From: Pardosa pseudoannulata
Taxonomy: Eukaryota; Arthropoda; Arachnida; Araneae; Lycosidae
DNA: 64,000 nt
Assembly (NCBI GenBank): GCA_032207245.1
Contig: CM063505.1
Span: 172,353,922 to 172,417,921, forward strand
Reading direction: 5' to 3'
Shown here: positions 46,127 through 58,163 of the stretch, one piece after another
How positions within the stretch are numbered: the first letter of the stretch is position 1
Layout of the letters: the number at the start of each line of letters is the position of its first letter
Program-made: the position numbers and the translations under genes
Notes under the pieces: model-generated
What the model saw: only the letters and a program-made list of their open reading frames with translations
Databases searched by the model: none
Told to the model about the DNA's origin: nothing

Positions 46127-47697
46127 CCCCAAACATTAAAGTTGATTCCGCCCAGGTTAGTTGCTTGAAATTTCAAACGTGTGCGATACAAGAACCCAAG
46201 GCAATGTTAATGAAGATTAAAATAAATGGTATGTGGGGTTTAGCATGTGCTGACACTGGAGCCAGCCACACTGTTGCTGGAGAAACCCTGTATAACCTCC
46301 TCCGAGAACAAGGGGTAATTTTTCGTAAAGTGAATTTAAATATAAATATAACACTCGCGGACGGAGTGCCGAAATTCTCTGAAGTTTATAATACCGAAAT
46401 AGACATTGAATTGTTAGGGAAAAGAATTCCTACTACACTATTTGTATTACCTACAGCTAAGGACAATCGAACTCTCCTTGGTACTGATTTTTTATCCAAA
46501 GCTGGTGTTAGCTTGGATACTCAGAACAGAAAATGGTATTTCAACAGTAATCCTAGGAAAAAATTCAATTTTGAGAAAGATACATTTATACCAGCTTGTG
46601 TGCCACATAAAAACTCTTTCGAATCCTCAGGTAATTCGCAAAACATTAGCACTATATCATCCGATAAAATTATTGTGTCTCCTGAGCTGAACATTTTCGT
46701 TTTGAAAGAAACTGAAGGCAGTCACTTATCTGCCGAGGAAAGGTTACAATTATGTAAACTGTTAGAAATGTTTACGGATATCTTTCAGCCAGGGGAAGAG
46801 CCTACACCTAGAATTAAACATTATATAGACACTGGTAATAATCTCCCTGTAGCTATGCCACCATATCGCATGTCTCCATTAAAGAAGGACATTCTTAAGA
46901 AAGAGTTAGAGAATCTTTTGGCCAATGGCACAATTGAAGAATGTGAGTCACCGTATGCCTCACCAGTGGTGCTAGTTCCAAAACCTAATGGTCAATTTCG
47001 CCTTTGTGTGGACTACAGAAAGTTGAATTCCACTATAAAAACTGATAAATACCCTCTGCCTAGAATGGATGATTTGCTCCATGAAGCTAAACATACTCCT
47101 TACATGTCAACGATAGATTTAAGATCTGGATATCACCAAATCGAGGTAAATCCCACTGATCGAGATAAAACAGCTTTCGTGTGCCCTTTTGGTACTTACA
47201 GATATTGCCGCATGCCTTTTGGGCTTAAAAATGCTCCGGCGACATTTCAAAGACTAATCGATAACTTCAGAAACTCCCTGAATGATGTTTTGGTTCTGTC
47301 GTACTTAGATGACATAATAATTTTATCTGAAACTTTCGAGAAGCATATTGATGATTTAGGAAAAGTATTATCAAAATTGCGTGAGTTTAAATTACATGCT
47401 AACAGAGAGAAGTGTAATTTCGCCTGTAACCGAGTGAAATACTTGGGACACTACATTACCAATTCTGGTCTTGAAGTTGACCCAGATAAGGTTGCCGCCA
47501 TTCAAAATTTACCATCTCCCAGGAATTTAAAGCAAGTCCAATCCTTTTTGCAAACTTGCTCGTGGTATAGAAGATTTGTACCGAACTTTTCTGACATAGC
47601 AAGGCCCTTAAGTAATCTCACGAAGAAAAATAGCCCTTGGAAATGGGGAAAAGAAGAGGAAAACGCATTTAAAAACCCTAAAACATCATCTGATTAG
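46127..47697 (+). pseudogene. gypsy protease and reverse transcriptase
   Basis: In one frame with the end of Gag. The aspartic protease centre is CADTGASHTVAG (DTGA intact). The RT shows FRLCVDYRKLNS, STIDLRSGYHQIEV, RMPFGLKNAPATFQRLID and SYLDDIIILSE, so the YLDD box is intact. It continues into the connection domain LKQVQSFLQTCSWYRRFVPNF and breaks frame at about 47680 before RNase H. Confidence 0.92.
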
Positions 47698-49441
47698 TCC
47701 TCCTGTTCTACGACAAAATGACCCAAATAAGCCATACATCTTGCGAACCGATGCTAGCAACTACGCGCTGGAGCAGTGCTGTTGCAAGGTGAGGGAGCTG
47801 AGGAGCACCCTATTGAATATGCGAGCAGACTATTAAACGATGCAGAACGGAACTATACAACCACAGAACGAGAAGCGTTGGCAGTGGTTTGGGGCCTAAA
47901 TAAATTTCGGGGATACATCGAGGGACAAGATATAACAGTGACATCAGATCATCAACCTCTTCGTTGGCTAATGAGTTTAAAATCTCCAACTGGAAGACTT
48001 GCTCGTTGGGCTTTGCAAGTCCAGTCGTTTGCCCCAAAGATGGAATACATACCTGGAAGAGCCAACGTTGTGGCAGATCTCTTGTCAAGACCTTTCTGCC
48101 AACACGCTGAAGAATATTGCCAATTCTGCAAAATTGCCATTGATATGCCAACACGAAGTCCCAGAGAATTACGAGAAGAACAACTTAAGGACGCAGACCT
48201 TAAAAAGATCATTGAATCATTTGAGAGTCCTGCTAAAGATGAAAATTTTACAAATTGGCTAAATCGGGGATATTTGTTGAATCAAGGAGTCTTATACCGA
48301 TATTCACCAGAAGCAGAGACAGAAGAAGCCCAGTTAGTAGTGCCAAAGCATGAATGTGAAAGAATACTGAAAGAATATCATGATGCCCCAATGGCGGGAC
48401 ATTATGGTGTAGAAGGAACACTTAGTAAGATAGCGAAGCGGTACTACTGGACTGGCATGCGTAGATACATTACAGAGTACATAAAGAATTGTGAAGATTG
48501 TTGCCGATTTAAAGCTAGTAATCAGAAACCTTCAGGTTTGCTACAAACACCTGTATATAACCAACGTTTTGAATCAATTTCAATTGACTTATTTGGACCA
48601 TTACCCAAGAGTCCTGATGGTAAAAAATGGATATTTATAGTAGAAGACTGCGCTACTAGATGGACTGAACTTTTCGCATTAGAACATGCTACAGCTAGGG
48701 AATGTGCTATCACCCTGATAGAAGAAGTTTATTTACGTTATGGATTCCCAAGAAGAATAATAAGTGACAATGGAAGTCAGTTTGTTAGTTCAGTGATGCA
48801 GCAAGTTTGTTATCTTCTTAATATAGATCAGGTGTTAACCCCGGTATATCACCCACAGGCAAACCCGGTGGAGAGGAAGAACCGAGACTTAAAACCAAGA
48901 TTGGCAATCCTTGTCAAAGGTAACCACACTATTTGGAGTGAGAAACTCCCAACCATACGTTTTGCCCTGAACACAGCAAGATGCGACACAACAGGTGAAA
49001 CAGCAGCATTTCTTATGTTCGGAAGGGAGCTTCGAACAACAGACGATGTTACTCGCGACCTTCGAGCTATTATCTCAAATGACAACTTCGTGCCCGAGAT
49101 AACGCCCTATTTGAAACGTTTGGCAAATTATATGAATCAGTTGAAGTCTGATATAGAATTGAAACAGGATAAAAATAACTTTATGCTGATAAACATATCA
49201 GAAAAACGCCTCAATTCAAAACAGGTGATAAAGTGTGGGTAACTCTCCACCCCAAAAGTCAAACCAAATCCGAAAGAACAGCTAAATTTATGCCACGACG
49301 CGATGGCCCATATGTTATTTTTAAAGTACAATCTCCTACATCTTATTTGATTGCTACCCAAAATAATCCTTTTACTCCCATAGGAAAATACCACTCATCA
49401 TGCCTCCAACCTTATAGAGGGCAAGGGAAAGAGCAACCCAA
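47698..49441 (+). pseudogene. gypsy RNase H and integrase
   Basis: The RNase H start is in a shifted frame (ILRTDASNYAL near 47740). From 47776 it is open: RNYTTTEREALAVVW, TVTSDHQPLRWL, then the integrase finger HX..H..CX2C in EYHDAPMAGHYGVEG and NCEDCCRFK. The core shows SIDLFGPL, IISDNGSQF and NPVERKNRDLKPR, so D, D and E are present. A frame break near 49235 precedes FMPRRDGPYVIFKV, the GPY/F-type C-terminal module. Coding ends against the N gap. Confidence 0.92.
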
Positions 49442-49467
49442 TGTTGCCCCTGAAAAGAAGAGGTCGA

Positions 49468-49567
49468 NNNNNNNNNNNNNNNNNNNNNNNNNNNNNNNNN
49501 NNNNNNNNNNNNNNNNNNNNNNNNNNNNNNNNNNNNNNNNNNNNNNNNNNNNNNNNNNNNNNNNNNN
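49468..49567. other. Assembly gap of exactly 100 N
   Basis: A round 100-N run is the usual placeholder for a scaffold join of unknown size. Left of it is the end of a gypsy integrase; right of it is a different repeat (ttaagcactttttaaggccttaaaa). The order and distance of the two sides are therefore not sequence-supported. Confidence 0.99.
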
Positions 49568-49665
49568 AAAATTAAGCATTCTTTAAGCACTTTTTAAGGC
49601 CTTAAAAACGCGTTTCGAAATTAAGCAGTTTTTAAGCACTTTTAAGCACCGTACGAACCTTGATA
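49568..49665. repeat. Fragment of a repeat ending ..cacttttaagcaccgtacgaacc
   Basis: Repeated ttaagcac and ttaaggcc units; the ending resembles positions 1-136 and 55080-55213 (..ttaagcacttttcaatgac.. ccgtgggaaccctg). Probably one hAT-like family whose copies bracket the assembly gap. Confidence 0.55.
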
Positions 49666-49863
49666 TATCAAAACATCTGATTACAAAATGTAACATTATA
49701 TCCCACAACTTTTTATATCAAAAAAATATTTAATAGTCTTTACTAATTTTTTAATAGTTATTAACACTTTTAAATATATATGCATGTTATTATAGCATAA
49801 ATGAACAAAATAACTCATCTTAGTTTTGAACTTTTCACTAGGAAATGAAATTTATTCTTAATG

Positions 49864-50050
49864 GGTTTTTTTTTTTTTGTTTGTTTGGAGTGCTACGGTC
49901 TACTTTTTGCAACACGAGGGCTAATGAGACCTGGACCTACAGCTTAAAGCCGATTCCAAACGGCTACGCACATCCATGCGACTGTGGGATTCAAACCCAC
50001 GAACTCCAGGACCGAAGGCCAGCACTCTAACCAACCGACCATCGTTCGGC
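49864..50050 (-). repeat. tRNA-derived SINE with poly-A tail and 11-bp target duplication
   Basis: The most consensus-like member. tattcttaatg occurs at 49853-49863 and 50051-50061. On the minus strand the order is tRNA-like head (A-box region GGTCGGTTGGTTAGAG, B box GGGTTTGAATCCC), body, caaac tail and a poly-A run (t-run at 49866-49878). This shows the family moves by retroposition and defines its full length near 175 bp. Confidence 0.9.
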
Positions 50051-50061
50051 TATTCTTAATG

Positions 50062-51038
50062 AACATTTTACTCTGAAAAAAATTTCCTTTCTAAAACAAA
50101 CTTTTATATATATGAATACTTAAAATTTTACAATTACAGTTGTTAATAAGTTTGAACATATTGAGCACTGATTTTACAATCATTTTGTCAATGAATAGAG
50201 GATTTCAAGTTTTCAAATTTTGTGCTACTTAAGCATTAAGAAATTTTTTCTTCACACCTTTTCACCTTTCTTAATAAACAGCATAAGCATGTTTTAGTAT
50301 AAAAACTTCATTAAATAACTGAAAACTACAATAAATAGAATAATAAAGTTTTGCTATATCATATGCAGTCATTTTTAGGTTACATCCATTTTAATCATTT
50401 AAACAAATCATGCCCTTCATATCAAAGTTTAATTCAAGGATTATTACTTGCTGAATACTGCAGGTAATGTAGAAAGTGCCAATTTTGTAAAATTTTTATA
50501 CTATTAATTTGGCTTGATATTTGGTTTTGATTTCAGCCGGTGCCAAGAAGTTAATTTAGCACAAGAACTTTTATTGCAATAGCCACTAAGTACATCAAAA
50601 ACTGAAAAATTCATTTAGAAATTTTTGTTTTAGAGAACCATCATGTGACTAGTCTGTCTACTTTTCATTTTCAATGCTTGTCAGCCCAAAATTTGAAATT
50701 TTTTTTATTAAAAATTAATTTTTGAATATTATTGTTTATTTTGGCACCTGGCAACAGCTTGGAGGTTGAAAACAGTTGGTTTAAAGGAATGCATACCTAG
50801 ACTATGCAATCTATACTAAAACAACATTAAGAAATTTCTTTCGTTTTCAAGGTATTTCATGAAGATAAATTAAGTTACAAATGCCCAAAATATTATAAAT
50901 CAAAATCAATATTATAAATTTAAAAAAAAATAATGAAGCATTAGAATGAATAGTAATTTAATACAAGTTAGATAAATTTATCAGTTTTCATAATTGAGTT
51001 TCATGAGTCATTTAGAGAAGTTTGTAGGTAAAACTTAC
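50062..51038 (-). other. Gene C intron 3 (part)
   Basis: Diverged relative of gene B 25320-26270; exon 4 not present. No other feature. Confidence 0.6.
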
Positions 51039-51150
51039 AACTAACAGATGGATTTTGGATAGAAGAATTCACACCATTTACAGTTTTTTCTGAAGTCTTA
51101 AGGCTTTGACTACTGTCAGAAGTTGAGCTATTCTCAATAGCTTTAGAAAC
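51039..51150 (-). CDS. Gene C exon 3: short serine-rich exon
   Basis: The 112-bp exon has an acceptor (TTTTTTTAG before GTTTCTAAAG) and a donor GTAAGT. It reads VSKAIENSSTSDSSQSLK onward, 37 codons plus one base, exactly the size and phase of gene B exon 3. Flanking intron sequence from about 49670 to 51280 also aligns, more loosely, with 25130-26600 of gene B. Exon 4 should follow about 2 kb lower, near 49.1 kb, but there the sequence is gypsy DNA and the N gap, so the 3' end of gene C is missing or displaced. Confidence 0.75.
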
Positions 51151-51367
51151 CTAAAAAAATACATAAATAAATCTCATTAAATATACATGCCAACCAAACA
51201 CTGTAAATAAATGCATATTTACAGGAGTATAATTTAAATAAAACATTGAATTTAGACTTGAAGGAGGGCATATGGGCAGACCAGGGGCAATTCAAGTTAC
51301 TTGATTCAAATTAAATGTGTATCTTTCGTGTCTCATCTTCTATCTCCATATAGAGATAAGCAAGTTT

Positions 51368-51492
51368 TGGGTTTGATTTGAGTGCTACAGTCTAGTTTTG
51401 CAACATGAAGGATAAAGAAAGACCTACTGCTTAAAGCCAAATCCAAATGTGTACGAACATCCATGCCTTGGTGGGGATTCGAACCTACTGGA
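51368..51492 (-). repeat. tRNA-derived SINE, minus orientation, truncated
   Basis: gtttgatttgagtgctacagtctag, agacctactgcttaaagcc and ggggattcgaacctactgg; the tRNA head breaks off after the B box and meets a second, opposite SINE. Confidence 0.7.
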
Positions 51493-51515
51493 GTTTGTGG
51501 ATTCAATTCCCACTA
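51489..51515 (+). repeat. tRNA-derived SINE, plus orientation, part before Harbinger insertion
   Basis: ggagtttgtggattcaattcccacta is the B-box region of the family in plus orientation. The rest continues at 53427 after the inserted element. Confidence 0.7.
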
Positions 51516-53426
51516 ACCCCATTTACATGTGCCAAAAGCAGCGTAGAATGCAGGGTAGATATGTGAATTGTACTCCCCTTTGAAGAATTATACCTAGCTA
51601 GGGAAAAAATTGAGGGGTAGAAAGAACCCATCTTTCTACCTGGGTAATTGCACAGTTTATTCTCCTTTCCCATCATCCTTTACGCTTGTAGACTATTCCA
51701 AACTGGTCAACACAGCTGCTGCTAAACGTGTAATAAAAATTGAACGCTGGTCTGAAAAGGAAACTTCAGATTTAGTGGATTTGTACCACCAACATTTCTT
51801 AACTCAACAATTTGATGGTACAGTCCAAGATAACGACACATATAAAAAATATTTTAGGATCTGGAGAAAAAATGTATGTATAAAAATTACACACAAGTTA
51901 AAAATAGAATAAAATTTTTGATGAAGTATCGTGATACTAAGGATAAATTAAAGAAAAGCAGTGCTTCTGCATCACATCATTTTCAGTTTTATGAAAAGAT
52001 GGATAAAGTTTTAGGTAGTAGAGATAATGTAAATCCTATTCTTCATACTGAAGTAGGATTGGAGCACCTAGTATCAAGTTCATTTACATATTTCCTTAAT
52101 TACATTCTTTAATATTTCTTTTAGTTTATTGTTCATTTGAATAATTATTTGTTAGCATTAATTTTTTACTTTTAAATTAGACTTTGCATTAGAGATTTTA
52201 TTGTTATTAATCTTAATTATTGTTTTAATCTTATTTTATTAATCTTAACCATGGTTGTTCAATAATTTATTAAATGTAATACATTTTAAGCTTTTTTTGT
52301 TTATTAGTTTTATATTCAGTTACATGTTTATTTCTTTAATTTTTCTACCTTTTTATTATTCATTTGAATAATTATTTGTTAGCATTAATGTTTTACTTGT
52401 AAACTAATTATTTGTTTCATTATATTCCTTACTTTCCTATAAATAATTATTTTGATAATTTGATGCAATTACTTTTGGGGCTAATATTTTATATCATATC
52501 AATATCAATATTTTATTTACGGATGCCCAAACATTTTTGGATAATGAAAAAATGTTTTGAAATTCATTTTTATATCACTGCCAAAGTAATAAGATGTTTT
52601 TATAGTAAAAATACAGAGTGTATTTTCTTACTAATTACTGTACTTAGGCACAGATTATAAAAATTTTTAATATGAATGTATTTGAACAAATTTGATTTCT
52701 AAGCGAATGATTGCATCACATTGACACAACACAAATCTGAAACCAACTATTAGTTTGTTGGTTTGTTATAATTAATCATTATTTTTCAACTGAATGAAAT
52801 TAAAAGAAGCATATATGTTATCAGCTAACATTTCTGAATAAAGTTTTACTCATTATTAATAAAATAAAAATTTTTTTTTGTTATAGGTTCTGGTAGAAAA
52901 CAAGAAATAAATATGATAGAAGAAACATTAAAAAATGTGTTAAAAGAAACAACAGATAGAAAAAAGAAAGCAATTTTGTGAAAATATATTAAATCAAAAT
53001 AACAAAATTATTAATATTCTTAGATCCATTGCTGAAAAATAAAAATTGAAATATGCTAAAATGTATCTTTAATTGTCTAATAGCAGTTTGAGAACACTTA
53101 ATATCTAAGTAATAAGGTTGAATAATATTTTGAAACTTTTTTATATTGTATGTTAACACAGAGCTAATGGGATATTTCAGTTTTTATGGTGTAGCTGTTA
53201 CATTTTGTAAACAGTAGCAAGTAAACAATAGCTAGTCATCGCGAAAGTAGTGTAAGCACGGAATGATGGGATTGCCTTCCCGTATGATCAAGTGATTTCT
53301 AGTGACGATCCCAGAAAAATGGAGGGTAGAAATAAATGATCAGTAAACGGGTTTCTCCGACCCTCCAAACATAATTCCTTGACCCGGGTAAAATGAAGGT
53401 TACTTGACTGGCACATGTAAACGGGG
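51516..53426 (+). mobile_element. PIF/Harbinger-like element carrying only the Myb-like ORF
   Basis: Inverted ends accccatttacatgtgcc and ggcacatgtaaacgggg, flanked by the trinucleotide cta (51513-51515 and 53427-53429). A 3-bp duplication is the PIF/Harbinger rule. It encodes a Myb/SANT-like protein but no DDE nuclease, so it is non-autonomous or deleted. It splits a SINE whose two halves fit together when the element is removed. Confidence 0.72.
51742..53041 (+). pseudogene. Harbinger Myb/SANT-like protein gene, broken
   Basis: The first part (51742-51875) reads ERWSEKETSDLVDLYHQHF and YFRIWRKN. After a frame shift near 51873 it continues YTQVKNRIKFLMKYRDTK and HHFQFYEKMDKVLGSRDN, a trihelix-type Myb/SANT domain of the kind carried by the second ORF of Harbinger elements. 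An acceptor TTGTTATAG at 52878-52886 opens a possible second exon (SGRKQEINMIEETLKNVLKE) that shifts frame near 52975 and ends at TAA (53041). The long AT-rich span between is intron-like. Confidence 0.65.
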
Positions 53427-53530
53427 CTATAGAGACATGGATGTTCAGAGCCATTCGGAATTGGCTTTAAGCAGTAGTCCTAGTGTCATTAACCCTTGTG
53501 CTACAAAAGTAGACCATCCTTCTTAGTAAA
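53427..53530 (+). repeat. tRNA-derived SINE, plus orientation, part after Harbinger insertion
   Basis: acatggatgttcagagccattcggaattggctttaagcagtag.. gtgctacaaaagtagacc continues the copy begun at 51489. Confidence 0.7.
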
Positions 53531-54375
53531 ATATATATCTGTTCTTCTTATTACATGTTTGATTAGTTAATCGTTTATTAAGAGCCATGTACTGTTAGGA
53601 CAATACATGGCTCTTAATTGGTGCAAATCAGCTTTAGCTGACTGCTATACAATTTTAAATCAGTGATCAATTATCGACTACAAAATAATATTGTAGTTAA
53701 ATACCAATCAGTTTCCCATGTTGAATTATTGTCATTTTATTTCTGATAAATACTAAAATGATACTAATCGATTATAACGATCATTAAGAAGCATGGCTTT
53801 TAGGACTTACAAAAATACAAGATAATTATTACCTTTATTGTGACCAAGTTTAATTATTGTTCTTTTATACCTTTAAACATAAATGGCAAATGTTGAAAAT
53901 TTTCTGTTTGTTCTGGAAGTATAACCACTGAGGAACAGGGATTTAAAAATAAATATATTCTGAAAAAATAAGAAATGTTTGATTGAAATTGAAAAATACT
54001 AAGTAAATGAGCTTGAACAACTAAGGAAAAATATCTTAAGATGTATTACGTTGTTACAATTTAAATGACTTTTAAATTAACGACTAAAAATAATGAGAAA
54101 CGTATGAAATGATGCAAAGTGATTAGCTTTAAAGTACTTTTTAACAGCTATTCTAAAAATGTGATTCTTATACATTTCAATATCTATTCATAAACAGGTG
54201 ACATTAGTAACATTTATGAGGAGGTTTATTCCGGAAGCATGATAAAGGCTTTTAGGTAATTTTGAGTCAAAAATAGAAGTTATGTATATAAAAATATTTT
54301 AAAAGATGTGGTTAGTTTCAAATAAGCATAATATGACATGGCAACTCTTATATTAGAGAAAGCAGCCTGTTACTC
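53531..54375 (-). other. Gene C intron 2, nothing recognised
   Basis: AT-rich, with an inverted pair around 53575-53620 (ttaagagccatgtactgttagg / ..caatacatggctcttaa) that could form a ~16-bp stem. Confidence 0.5.
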
Positions 54376-54788
54376 AGGGAAACAACAAATTTAAAGGCAC
54401 TTTTCAACGACTTTTCCAAAACCTGATATTTTTTTCAAGCACCTCTTTGATACGCTGTTCATAATCGAAAAAAAATTCAAATAACTCCCAAAAACAGTGG
54501 AACTATATATATAATGTTCACTCTCCTCCCAGAAAAAAACCCAGGCTTTTGAAATGGTGTAAAAAAAGGAAGGGCTATAAGCACACAAATACTGGTTTAA
54601 ATAGTTTTTTTTTAAAGCATTCCAAACTTTTTATTTTTTTATATCCCTTTTTAAATCATATTTTATCAAGCCGGTGACAGTAGCTAGTGCAGTTTCCAGT
54701 GCATGAAAGATGAGTCATGTGACATGCCCACAATTGCCGATAACGATCCTTCTCAATTTTCCAGTGCAGACATGAATTAAGAGCCCTT

Positions 54789-55052
54789 CCACACTATGGT
54801 CCACTGCAAGCCATCACCACCGTCTGGAGGGGGTATGGATTATCGTGGTTGAATAAAACCTTGATGAACAATGGCTTCGGAGGCGGTTTTTCTTCAAAGA
54901 TCAAAGGCAGCCAGATGCGCCACTAAAGTGCACAGTAGACCCAATGGACGAATCCACGAGCTCGACTCATTGAGTGGCCCAGCGTGTGGATGCAACCTGT
55001 GACCCATCGTTCAAGGTCCCCATTAGGAAGTAGTGAACAATTGACCATAGTG
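54789..55052. mobile_element. Short MITE with ccacactatggtc ends
   Basis: Inverted ends ccacactatggtcca and tgaccatagtgtgg about 264 bp apart, GC-richer than the flanks, with no coding. It is nested in the larger repeat-rich stretch before 55080. Superfamily not assigned. Confidence 0.6.
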
Positions 55053-56572
55053 TGGAGCCTACATAACATTTTGCAGGGACTTGAAAAAGAAAAATTAAGC
55101 ACTGGACCTCAAATTCAATGACCTCAAAGAAAATTCAAAAACTTTTAAGGCTTTAAAAAACAAAAAGAAAATTTAAGCACTTTTCAATGACTTTTCATGA
55201 CCGTGGGAACCCTGCAGGAAGAGCAGCTGAAGCCATATAAAATAAGCAAAATACTCATTTTATGCAAAAGTACACCTACAAAAAGTGATAATATCAAAGT
55301 CAGCAAATTTTAATATAACCACATATGTGAACTGAAAACCAACTGGTTATTTTTGCAAATTAATGATGAGTTAAAAAATTTTGCAATAACTACTAGAATC
55401 TATTTTTCAAAATGGTGGCAAAATCAGTTGACAAGTTACGCTGGACATTATCAGAAATTTTATATAGCAGCATATCCCCAAATTAATACTGATATTATTG
55501 ATATATCCTGATACTACTTTAAAGGAGGAGTGATTAGAAATCACTATTTACAAAAAAACTAACAATATTGTATCAGCAAAAGAACTATTATAAAAGTTTT
55601 ATAATGCAGTGCATTAGTGTTTTATAACTAATTTTTTCATAAATCTTCATTTTCATAATTACTCAGAAAAAATTGCACTTACATTAATGCTTTCAGAGTA
55701 ATGCCTTTATATTTGATAAAATTAATTTTGATAAACATATTTTTCAAAACAATATCATTTCTCAATAAATTTTAATTATAAAAAATTAGGCTAATAGATT
55801 AAAAAAAAACTATTACCTTAAAATTTTGCCTGTATTACATTTGGCTTACAATATTAACCCTTTTTTTTTGTTTCACAAATGTAAGAGATAATTATATTTA
55901 AATTTGAAAAATAAATTTTGCTGAATGGGAAAAAACAAGTTTAAAGTATGTTTTAGTAGAAAAACTATTATACATTTCTGAGGATATAAAATTATTTAAA
56001 ATAAAATTTATAAGATTAATAAACCAGAAAATTATCTAAATATTTGCTTACATGTATCAAAATAAGGAATATTTAAAAATGAGAGGTACATTTAAATCAA
56101 AGCTAAGATTCTCGGATATTATTTCAATGCCAAAGAGACAAATTACATATAAGTATATCTTAATTTATTATTTTGCCATTTTCCTCTGCAGATAAACTAA
56201 AAAATTGTAAAACATTGCTTTTTGCTGTTTTTGTTATAATTTTGACAATTAACATTATTCTCGGCATTCCGTTTCTATCCAAATAACCCCAATTATAAGA
56301 ATCTTTTGATATAAACAGAATATAGAAAGAGCAAATAGCAAGCTATTAAGATATATGAGCATATGCACATATCACTCTAGCTGTTTTAATCAAGCAATCC
56401 AAAAATATCAACATGAGCACAAATTTCTGACTATTGCAATATAGCAATCAATTGCAAATATTGATATCTCTAATCCATTAAATACAAGCCAGTAGCAGAT
56501 GTCGAAACAGAACACTAATGAAGTTTATATTTTTACAATATTACATGATATGAATGAAATAGAATATATTGG

Positions 56573-57465
56573 GTTTGGTTTGGTTTGGAATGCTACGGTC
56601 TACTTTTTGCAAAACGAGAGATAACGAGACCTGGACCTACTGCTTAACCCTTTAAAGCTCACGATTAAAAATTCTTTCAGATTTAACTTAATTAGGTTAG
56701 GATTAGATTTTAAACATTGTATGTGAAGTTTATAAATAGGAACCATATAAAAACAAATTTTTCATTCCCTTGGAGGCGGGAATTTTTTTTATGGGGGGAG
56801 GAATAATTGTGATTTTTTTTTCCTTTTACAGCATGAAAGAAAGAGTTCTTTTAAATTAATTATATTGGAAGAACAATGTATAATTATCATAAAAAATAAT
56901 GTAACAAATAGATAACTACACAATTCTTCAGGGTAGGTGTTTTTATTTGAAGTCATAAGGTTTGGTTTGGAGTGCTACGGTCTACTTTTTACAATACGAG
57001 AGCTAATGAAATCGGGACCTACAGCTTAAAGCCGAGCGGCTACGAAAATCCATGTCATAATGGGATTCGAACCCACGAACTCCGGCACCGAAGGTCAGCA
57101 CCCTAACCAATCAGCCATCGTTAGGGTTGAAGTCATAAGGAGAAAAATCAAATTCAAGATTTTTTAATAAAGTAATTTTAAACTACTATATTTCAATGGA
57201 AAATATAAATTATGCAAAATTCTATTATCTATTACTACATCAAAGAGTCAATAACACAGAAAATTGAAAAAAAATTTTTTTGATGTTTTAAAAGGAGAGA
57301 AAAAAGTCTTAATAGGTGGTTTCGCTGTGAAACCACTGCCCGTTAAAGGGTTAAAGCTGATTACGAGGAAAACAAATATTTATGTCACAGTGGGATTAAA
57401 ACCCACAAACTAAATTACCAATGATCAGCATCCTAACCATTCAACCATTGTTTGGCAAAATATAT
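56573..57465 (-). repeat. SINE / piggyBac-like MITE / SINE stack (right copy)
   Basis: Counterpart of 1494-2385: outer SINE halves flank a MITE at 56648-57350 bounded by TTAA, with the inner SINE at about 56961-57130. The inner SINE lacks gattcc between gcc and gagcggctac compared with the left copy. Confidence 0.85.
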
Positions 57466-58163
57466 TGGATATGCTACCAAAGTACTTGATGTAAACATGA
57501 TAATCTTCAAAGGTGGATTTTCCTCTTATGTATCAAGTATATGGATAAATAGATCAACTGAATGCAGTAACTGGAAGAAATATTGCTTTATATTATTATA
57601 AGTGAAATATTCAGAATATCTTTTTGAGACTCTGACATTGCTCATGGTAGAAAAAAAGCATTGCTGACAGGGGATATATCTACAAAGCAGAATTAGATAT
57701 TGTTATCACAATAAAGAATTTTCAATATTTGACAATATAATGATAAACAATTCAGTTCTAACTCTGAGCAGTGTCTAGACAGGAAAGGTTCTTTTAGCTG
57801 CTTTTTGGTACCAGAGCCCATGGGTTTGAATGCCCCTGTTAACATGTATGATCACAGGCATTTAGTATCAATATAAAGCAGAAAGTCCTAGTCTAATTAT
57901 CCATTAATAAAAAAAAAAAATTGGCCATAATACTTGAAATGGATGTGAAACTGGAGAAGTATGTGATCAACGAGAATAAAATGCAAAAAGACAGTTTTCG
58001 GCTCAGTGGAAGCACAAGGACTTCAAAGAACAGTATGGTGACTCTCCACAACTAGCTGTACTCCAAAATAATCATATATACATATAGAGAGAAACCGTAA
58101 AATCTGTAGAGAGCCGCCTTCAGTGACTGTGCCAATGCGACAGTGGCAAGACAAGATCTAAAC

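Larger units (their letters stand above)
44176..49467 (+). mobile_element. Ty3/gypsy retrotransposon, nearly full length, 3' end lost in gap
   Basis: Order: LTR, primer-binding site, Gag, protease, reverse transcriptase, RNase H, integrase with HHCC finger, DDE core and GPY/F-type end. Catalytic motifs are mostly preserved, so it is a fairly recent insertion, but at least four frame breaks are visible. The 3' LTR would fall in the 49468-49567 gap. It inserted directly after a block shared with the gene A 5' flank (44041-44160 against 14640-14815). Confidence 0.93.

Noticed and set aside
47810..48212. Open frames overlapping gypsy RNase H and integrase
   Set aside because: Alternative-frame shadows of the pol polyprotein.
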